64,000 nt of DNA from Sisyra terminalis (Eukaryota > Arthropoda > Insecta > Neuroptera > Sisyridae), in contig OY292277.1 of NCBI GenBank assembly GCA_958496175.1, positions 36,715,050 to 36,779,049 on the forward strand, written 5' to 3'. The stretch's first letter is position 1, and the number at the start of each line of letters is the position of its first letter. Positions 56,376 through 64,000 of the stretch are shown piece by piece. The notes below the pieces were generated by a model that was not told the origin of the DNA, searched no databases, and worked only from the letters and a program-made list of their open reading frames with translations. Both the position numbers and the translations under genes were made by a program.

Positions 56376-58590
56376 GATGAATAGCCTGGGGATATTTTGT
56401 AGAAGGATCAAGACGCCTGATATGCTTCTTAAATACCACATTTCAAAGCCGAAACTCTTCAGATATTTCCTTTCTTGTTTTCTTAGGATCTTAGTTTCTG
56501 ATTCATATGTCTCCGTACATATGTGCCACACATAGTCCTTCAGCAACTTCTTCCAAAGTTAAAGCTCAAACTTTGCAAGCTTAGCTTAGTTTTAAGCTTT
56601 AATTTTTTGAAACAAAATTAGTTGTTTTTGTTTTTGAATATGTAATTTATACTTTGGATCTCTAAAATTACTTTAAGTTGCACATATTTATTACATAAAC
56701 TTCTAAGGAACTCATCTATTGTGTAAAAAGAGTTGGATTTATTAGATACCTCACTTTAGTATAGCAGCAGTACTCCCACATTTTATTAGTAAAATGTTCA
56801 ATGGTTGAAATGGTAATTTAATCCAAATTAATAATTCCAATCAGATTGTTTTATTTACAACACCAACTTGTGTTATTATGTTAATGTTTCATGATAAATC
56901 AAGTTCAATTTTGAAAAAAAAATTAGATATGATTGATTAAAAAATTTATTCAAGCAATTCATTGTAAGCAAATTCATTGATTACAGGTTCTAAGAATGTA
57001 CACGTAAGCCAAATACCACACAAGTGAACAAGATTTGATCAGGAAGTTGTGGGGGTGAACCAAATTGACCAGTGTGACATTTGGACAATATGCACATTCA
57101 ATAACACCTCGTCACATCATCTCATATTTCACAATCAATGTTTACTTTCGGAACATTGGAACGATTTGAAACGACCATGAACCCAATAGTTAATGTATGC
57201 ATCAAATATCCCGGAGTCAGATTGTCCAAATACTTCCACGTGCTACTATAAATATGTGAGTTATTTTCAAACGCAAAAAGAGAAAACACTTTTTCCGTCA
57301 TGATATCTATCTATGTATGTATAAATAGTTAAAAATAGAACCGAATAAAATAGGGAAAATAAAAAAAATCATCTCGTTTTTGAATTAATTATTATTAAGT
57401 TATAAAATGATCATAAAAATGACTCTATCAAAATGATGTAATTAATACCGCAATCAATTCAAGTTGTTAATGTTATTTAAAACGAAGACGCTTCATAGTG
57501 TTTCATCCGGAAATGACTGCTTCTCACGGGAATACACGCTCTGATCTTGATGGGATGCTGATCAAAATACATTAATTATAATACGATTATAAAAACAAGT
57601 ACATTTCCTTTGTGTCCAAAATATTATGCTCCTAGGTATATCTAGTTTATTTCATGTTAAACAAATTATAATTTTATGATTTGCAAATTTCGTTCGCCTA
57701 TCATCCTCAGTGTTTCAATTTCAAATGAGAATGTTGGTGTACTGTATAAGTATAAACGCAAATAAAAATTGGTCTTAAATTTAAAAAGCCTGGGAATGTC
57801 ATTTCGTCGTGGTTTCCGTCCTATCCATGTGCTAAAAACTTTTAACACGTACAAGTACTTTCCATTTACTCCACAAAGCCACCAACTTAACAACTCAAAT
57901 AAGTTATATGGCAGGTACGTAATTAGTAGAAGTGAACTTTGCTTTTCCACAGCAAAAACACGAAACAATTAAATTTTGGAGAATTTCCAATAAAATCCAT
58001 TAGTGTACCATAAAAAATGGAACAGAATTCTAATTCGTTACTAATGGTACGAGAATCAATACCGTATGATTATTGTTAAGTTTTTGTGCAGAAAGTTATC
58101 AAGCATTAACAAATACATGTTACCATTAACTTCACCCAACAATTGTAACATTAAATGCGTACATTAATAGGCGGAATCAACTGAAATCAATTCCCATGAC
58201 AATTTACCTTTTGTACGGCAAATGAAACATACAATTTATTTCATTTTGTAGCGACATTCGTTTTTCAATTACGATTTGATTCAATTATCGCAACTAATCA
58301 ATTATATGAATATAAAAACTCAGAAAGTCAATCAAAATGCATTGACGCCTAAGATTTAAATCAAACAATTGAAATATTCAATCCAAATTCTTTTTGTCAT
58401 TTTCTATAAAAACAATAATAAAAAAAAATTATTGCAAAAATATTGCATTTTCTTACTTAATACTAAACGGCGATTTTGCACATCCAGATACTGTCATTAT
58501 CTTTCGGGTAAAATTTTATCCAGAGAATAAAGAAAATATGCGGTTTTTTACTTAAGAATATTGTTGTGTGTAGGATTTATTTAAGAACTA
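56376..58590. other. Intergenic, no gene recognised
   Basis: AT-rich. Open frames on both strands at 57666-57972 overlap each other and match nothing; they are not called genes. Confidence 0.4.
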
Positions 58591-58597
58591 AATTGTT

Positions 58598-58826
58598 TAA
58601 TGAATAATTATATATGTCGTACGATTCAATTTCTTTGTTGAATACAACGCGTTTCAGCAGTCTTTGAGCATCATAATCAGGTAATATTTATTGTTAATAA
58701 TTAAAATAATTAATAACAATAATAATTAATAAACAACAAATATTACCTGATGATGACAACCAAAGACTGTTGAAACGCGTTGTATTCAATAAAAAAATTG
58801 AGTCATACGACATACAAAACTATTCA
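58598..58826. mobile_element. Penelope-like inverted repeat with hammerhead-like core
   Basis: The arms (58598-58690 and 58738-58826) are inverted copies: AATACAACGCGTTTCAGCAG on the left against GAAACGCGTTGTATT on the right. On the plus strand the right arm reads CTGATGA (58747-58753), a 4-bp stem GACA/TGTT, GAAA (58772-58775), C, a 5-nt loop and GTA (58782-58784), the layout of a minimal type I hammerhead ribozyme with 2-bp helix III as described in Penelope-like elements. Helix I is not supported by the immediate flanks. The left arm, read on the minus strand, has CTGATTA instead of CTGATGA. No reverse transcriptase is nearby. Confidence 0.45.
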
Positions 58827-61800
58827 TTAATTTATTAATTGTGATTTGGAAATAATAAACAAAATATTTGTCAATGTATACTAAATTGTATACATTAAAT
58901 AGTTATCATAAGTACAATACATGATCTATCAACCCATGAGTGAAAATACCGGCCAGAAATTTCTTAGCCTTAGGTTGATATTCCGGAGGAATAACAGAAT
59001 TGTCAGTTCACTGAATTACTAAAAACTGGAATTGCTAAAAACCTAAAGAATTAAGAAAATCCAAAATATTTGCAACGGTAAGTTCGAATTATTCTCAAAA
59101 TGTCAAAAAAAAAATGGATTGATCCACGTAGCTTTATCTTACCCAAAAAAAAATTAAGGATGCAGCTTTAAGATGCAATAAGCAGTAGTATCAGTTATCT
59201 GAAATACTTTGATAAATGTAAATCTGATATAATAAATAGTTATATAATAAATAGAACTGGCTTATTTTTTATTTGCAAAAGATTAATCGGATGGCCTATA
59301 TATTTTGTAATTATTGAGGTATTTCTAGGGTCTATAGTGGAGGAGTGTGCAAGTCTATAATCACGATCTCATATAGGTAGGTACCATTATTAGGTTATTT
59401 GGTTTTTTATTAGTTTCGAAATCTAAGGAACCTAATGGTCCTTCCACGAATTAAAAAAAAATTGGTATAATAATTACAAGATAATAATACACTTTTAAGG
59501 CAAAATTAATATTTTTAGATTTATAGGTAGCAGATTAAAGGTTTTTTTTGCCATTAATGTTAAACATTACAATAAAAAGTATATATTAATTTAATTAATT
59601 AACTAAATATTAAATTTTTTTTTCAAAATTTTCCCCTGATTTCCCCTTTTTTCTGTTTTGTTCAGGCATGATAAGACAAAAACCGCAAAAAAAAAATTAA
59701 CAGACTTAAAATTTTATTAGTAAAGTAACTAACTTAATTGACGTACATCACTGAATTAATTATTATAATAAATCAAATTATATTTAATTAATCACACATT
59801 TACCAAGATCATTCATGCATTATATATACCTTGTACGTAAAAAATCAATCAACTACTCAAATCATAAGTAAATAATTATCAATCCACACCCCAAATTATC
59901 TTAAATAAAAATATACAATAAATCTAAAGCAAAGCTATGTATGTTTTTGGTGCATTATGAATAGCATGTGCAACCGCATACTGCGCATGCGCAATATATG
60001 TTTTTCTAAGAAAAGCTTATCCAATACTTTACATTCGTTCAGCTACAGAAAAGATGCCAATCACAGTATACAATGATCCTTTTGGTTAAATGCTAATCAC
60101 TAGGACTAGTATATTGAACAATGTCTTACTAATTAATCAAATTAATCATTATAATAATATTGTTGTATATTTTGGAAACTTGCACAAAAATCTTACTCCT
60201 CACAAATGTAGAGTATGCAAAAAAGCTCATTTTTTTTAAACTAAAACACAACTCATATCAACCTTAGTATTTTAAATAATTGAAACAAAAAACTTTTAAA
60301 TTAGTCATAAAGGACATCTGGCTTCTCTTATCTTTATGTGCCGGCCGCGATACATAAAGTTAGAATATATCTATAGTATGAGCTTTAAATGATTTCTATA
60401 ATTATAAATATTTGAAAACATTATGTAAATATTCTTTTATAATTATTTATAATAATTATAAATTATTCTTTTATTATAATTTATAAATTTATTTTTTGAC
60501 ATTAAGTAAATAAAATGTTATATAGGGATGCATTAGTGGTACTTTCTAATTTTCTACAAGAAAAAGTTAATCTAAAATTAACATTATTCGTATATGGTTT
60601 TGTGAAATGGAGCTCGGTTCAATATCATTTTATTTACGAAAGTGGCTTAAAAGAGTTTATGAGTCTTAAATTTATTTGCCTTACGTTGGCTCAAAAACTA
60701 TAATTAATTATTATTTTTTTGTTTTTGGGTAAATATGAATTCTCCTCTATTGCCAAGTTTCGTATTACTTTTTAATAAAGAAAATTGTAATTTTTTGCTT
60801 TGTACTAGAAATGCGCTAGAAAGTATTGTAGCATCATTTTCTGATAATTTTGATGAAATTGTCGTGTTTTACCTACTTATCTATACATAATGTTATACCA
60901 TTACCTTAAAAGTATATATATATATATATATATAAGAAAAAAAGAAATGTTTTAAAAAACAAAACGCTGAGTTTGAATCTTGCAGCAGGGTTTTAATTGA
61001 TCAACCGACTACACATATATTGTTGCTGAATTTAAATAAAACATCAAACAAACCTTTTATTTCACTTTGTTCAAACCAAACACGTGTTTTTTTTAATATT
61101 GTTATATAAGAAATACAATCTTCAAGTAAATTTGCAAATATTATCAAAACAATCAAAAAGTGAAGTTCCGACAGCTGGCTTTCTTCAAACTATTTTTGCA
61201 AATGAAAACCTTTGTGTTTCTGGGAATGAATGTGCTTCGTTTATAAACACAGTAATTAAAGAATAATTGTGTAATTAGCGTTTTGTGGGGGTGTATCAGA
61301 CACATGTTTTGCTTCAATTCAAACGTGTTTAACAAATACGCAAACATTTACAAGTCAACTACTTAATGCGTACAATAATAAAGAATGATTTTTTTCGCAA
61401 ACCGATCGCTAGGGGTTGATACTATCACAATGACGATTTATATTTTATCTCAAAAGCTAAATCTATGTTTGGTACGTAGGTACAATATATACCTATATTA
61501 TAAAGAAAATAAAAACAAATAGAACAAATAGAACAAATTTGAAAAGATTTATCAATAAAAATTGTAAGCGGTAATTTTAGACTGATTATATTTAAGATTC
61601 AAGATTTATCAACTTTTAATTTAAATAGCAAAAAAGCTATCGTGCAAATTTTCGCCCTATTATTGTTTTGTAGGGTAAACGGTATTGTTCGTGCTTTTAA
61701 AATCAATTATATAAAGATTGGTTTGTTGATGCTCACGATATTACTTGGTAGGTCACTCGAAAGTAAAGCTTAAAAGCATTTGCATAGAAGCAATTATGTA

Positions 61801-62180
61801 AAATTGTAAGCTTAATAACAAAATTTACATTATACGATATTTTGTGAGAAATACGTATATTATTGTTATCATCTTTATGGATAGTTGGTGGCAAATTATC
61901 TTGAATAAATTTTATTTTATTTTTGAAATTATACTCAACATAATCAAATGAATAATTTCTAAAACCCTTAGCCAGTAAACAGTTATGAGGAAAGCATATG
62001 GTATTTCTTAATTCTACGGAACAAATATAAAGACCTTCTTATTGGCAATATTTATAAAATAATGCCAATGTCTTGAAATCTAGATAACCACTGTTTTACT
62101 ATATAAAATACAATTTTAAGAACAACTTTTTAACGTATTTACTTTAACAATTATGAATCAGACTCTTAATTCCTTAACAT
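58827..62180. other. Intergenic, no gene recognised
   Basis: Strongly AT-rich with A/T palindromes (60420-60490) and a (TA)n run at about 60917-60934. A NotI-like CCGGCCGCG patch at 60341 is isolated. Short open frames at 60515-60703 and 61084-61347 are unrecognised. Confidence 0.45.
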
Positions 62181-62189
62181 CCTGTGCCC

Positions 62190-62275
62190 CCAAAGTAAGT
62201 CATTTAAAACTGTTTTACAATTTAAGTAAAAGAAAATGAGTCATAATAAAAATGACAATTTGTAAAACTTTGGGG
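62190..62275. repeat. Small inverted repeat (GCCCCCAAAGT / ACTTTGGGGCC)
   Basis: Short GC-rich inverted ends about 70 bp apart with related inner blocks (TTTTACAATTT and AATTTGTAAAA). Probably a small MITE; no sister copy seen. Confidence 0.4.
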
Positions 62276-62894
62276 CCGAATCTTAGGGTTTGGGCTTATG
62301 GTCTGACGAGTGAAAATGGGGGAAAACGGGAAGCTACGAAAACCATTGGGAAAAGAAAACCGGGAGCAAACCAAGAAATTTAGAATTTATATTTGTTGTG
62401 AGTGTCGTTAATTGTTGGTGTCGCTATCGGATGATAGATAAGGTAAAAAATATATATTCGGTTTTTATTTAGTTATAAATTATTAACAAAAACACCTAAC
62501 ATCAAAATACTATGGCCGGAAAATTGTACCATTAGTATACCAAAAATTGCCAAACGTTGTGCTTAAGAAAATATTTTTGAAACATATATGCCAATGTTTA
62601 CACGAGCTTTTAATTTTAACAAAAATTCAATTTTCATTCAGCTTCATCGAATATTTGAAATAAATTACTACTAATTTTAAATATTTTTTTTTAATTTACA
62701 TTCTTATGTGTTTTCCATATGTATTAAGTTGGGTCTTTAGCATGCTAAAAATTTAAGGCTTTTTTCTGTGAACTAATTTAATTATTAATTTTTTTATCTT
62801 TAAATGAGAAAACAAAAAAAGAAATACGGGATTGCTTACAAATATGGCACTGAAGAAGAATGAAAAAAAATAAAATAACAAATCAAATCACAAA

Positions 62895-63170
62895 TATGGA
62901 AGTGTTGAGAAAAGTCAACGAAGAAAGAATTACTAGCATTGATTTGGGGACAAGAAATAGATAAAGAGACATATTCTAAGAGAAAAGGGATTCATATCGA
63001 ATACTGTAGGAAAGAAACTGGAATGTCCCAAACAAAGAGGGAGAAGATGAATTGAGATCATAGGTTTATTGAAGAGAGGAATGAATTACCCCAAATTGAT
63101 AAACGTAGGATTGGTTGATAGGTTAGAGATACATGACGCTAAGAGGAAAAGTTCAACCTCGTAGGAAACT
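62895..63170 (+). pseudogene. RTE-like reverse transcriptase C-terminal remnant
   Basis: In successive frames the plus strand reads MEVLRKVNEERITSIDLGTR, YRIL, then GKKLECPKQRGRR followed by a stop and IEIIGLLKRG. This follows the LINE tail EVLRRMNKERxLLxTIKxRKxEYLGHI ... YRxLQLIxxGKxEGKRxxGRRRxSWLKNLR. At least three frame changes or stops. It is separate from the element at 38.7 kb, which has the opposite orientation and a different tail sequence. Confidence 0.6.
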
Positions 63171-63384
63171 GAGGAAACTTTTAGATTTTCAGTTGTTTAC
63201 GAATTACAGTGCCCACTGCTTAATGGAATCATGAGAATTGTTATCAAATAGATATTGTTATCACTTTTAGTAAGAACGTGCCTAACGTATAATACTAAAT
63301 AGGTACAAAAAATATCGTTTATAGTAATCATTTGACTTATGTTATTAATTTTTTCTTAGAAACTTTTTCGGTATGAGCAAAAAC

Positions 63385-63955
63385 AATATGATAAAGAAAA
63401 ACGAGTAATCAAAGCATTATAAGGACTATGAAGGCGTTTTACTGGAAAGAAATGTGTGTTAGAATTTTGGAAAGTATGGCGGAGAAGCCAAATTTGAGCA
63501 CAAATCTTGCCATGAAAACAAATTTGCTAGACGCTTTACTACGCTTTGCATCACATTAGTAAGTCATTGCATCAAGTTTCCAAAGTAACAATTGAAAATT
63601 GTCTCAATCATTCTGGGTTTTCAAAAGAAGAAGAACACTTGAAGAACACTTCAAAGGAAGTGTATAGAGCATTCTATATATAGAGTTTATTTAGAAAATC
63701 TAAACATTCCACCATTCACTAAGACGATAAGTAAATTCAAGAAATGGGAGGCAATAGATAACCACGTAGGTAAATGCTGCACAAAACGTAATAGAAGAAG
63801 ACATTTGTAAAACTGTAACATCAATAATTGAAAATCAAGAGCCAAACGAAGATGCGTATTTATAAACATTTCCAATAATCAATGAAATGAGAAAAGCACT
63901 TGAAGCCTTACGAAGTGCTGGGAAGCAGAAGTCATCTGATTTTCAGAAGCACTAA
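63385..63955 (+). pseudogene. pogo/Tigger-type transposase C-terminal remnant
   Basis: Across frameshifts the plus strand gives RVIKAL, a gap, KTNLLDALLRFASH (about 63518), HQVSKVTIENCLNHSGFSKE (about 63569), NLNIPPFTKTISKFKKWEAI (about 63700) and EEDICKTVTSIIENQEPNED (about 63796), then NEMRKALEALRSAGKQKSSD near the end. The order (QGVIRALK ... LLDAI ... WxxVxxxTIxNCFRxAGF ... acidic linker ... ALExLRxY) is that of Tigger/jerky-type DDE proteins after the catalytic core. It is broken by several stops. The catalytic domain is not visible upstream. Confidence 0.75.
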
Positions 63956-64000
63956 GACTATGAAATTTTCGTTAATAACTTGCTAATATTAAGAAATATG

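Noticed and set aside
1..64000. CRISPR arrays, operons, riboswitches, rRNA or bacterial mobile elements
   Set aside because: No regularly spaced short repeats, no ribosome-binding-site-led gene strings and no prokaryotic sequence were seen; the DNA is clearly eukaryotic.

Overview
This is AT-rich animal nuclear DNA, almost certainly from an insect. The case rests on one intact gene, an Enhancer-of-split (HES-type) bHLH repressor with arthropod-style Notch regulatory signals, set in about 63 kb of decayed transposable elements of the kinds common in insect genomes: Tc1/mariner, Helitron, hAT, pogo/Tigger, Jockey- and RTE-like LINEs, tRNA-derived SINEs, gypsy-like LTRs and MITEs. The order cannot be fixed from the sequence; a beetle or a hemipteran would both fit. 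There is no operon structure, no prokaryotic signal, no rRNA and no functional tRNA gene that I can see.

Layout. 0-2.1 kb holds two copies of a Tc1-like element, the first split by a nested MITE. 2.17-5.97 kb is a repeat block with broken Helitron helicase and a 575-bp fold-back hairpin. 7.8-8.8 kb has three SINE copies. 11.6-14 kb holds a hAT-like repeat, a Jockey fossil, a MITE and a repeat carrying CRE-like (TGACGTCA) motifs. 15.2-17.1 kb is a long-TIR element. 17.5-17.85 kb is an unusual GC-rich island. 18.4-20.2 kb is one copy of an unknown repeat whose inverted partner lies at 52.2-53.7 kb. 21.2-21.85 kb is a non-autonomous hAT with a visible target duplication. 22.5-22.8 kb is an IS630/Tc1-type transposase scrap. 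28.3-32.5 kb carries two solo-LTR-like copies in opposite orientation and a large palindrome. 38.65-39.1 kb is an RTE-like LINE tail. 42.0-48.5 kb is the E(spl) locus. 49.9-64 kb returns to repeats: MITEs, a Jockey tail, two SINEs, a Penelope-like inverted repeat with a hammerhead-like core, an RTE-like tail and a Tigger transposase tail.

The E(spl) locus is the functional centre. The intronless gene (minus strand, 44291-44896) has a TATA box and initiator about 135 bp upstream of its ATG and a Su(H) site beside a GC-rich hairpin about 285 bp upstream of the start site. The 3' UTR carries one Brd box, one GY box and one K box, the three classic microRNA-target motifs of Notch-pathway genes. 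About 3 kb upstream, two converging Su(H) sites 17 bp apart form a canonical Su(H)-paired site, next to three CACGTG sites within 272 bp. Together these suggest activation by Notch/Su(H), possible feedback by E(spl)/Hairy-type repressors, and post-transcriptional damping by miR-4/79, miR-7 and miR-2/13 type microRNAs. No second E(spl)-complex member (bHLH or Bearded type) could be recognised in the window.
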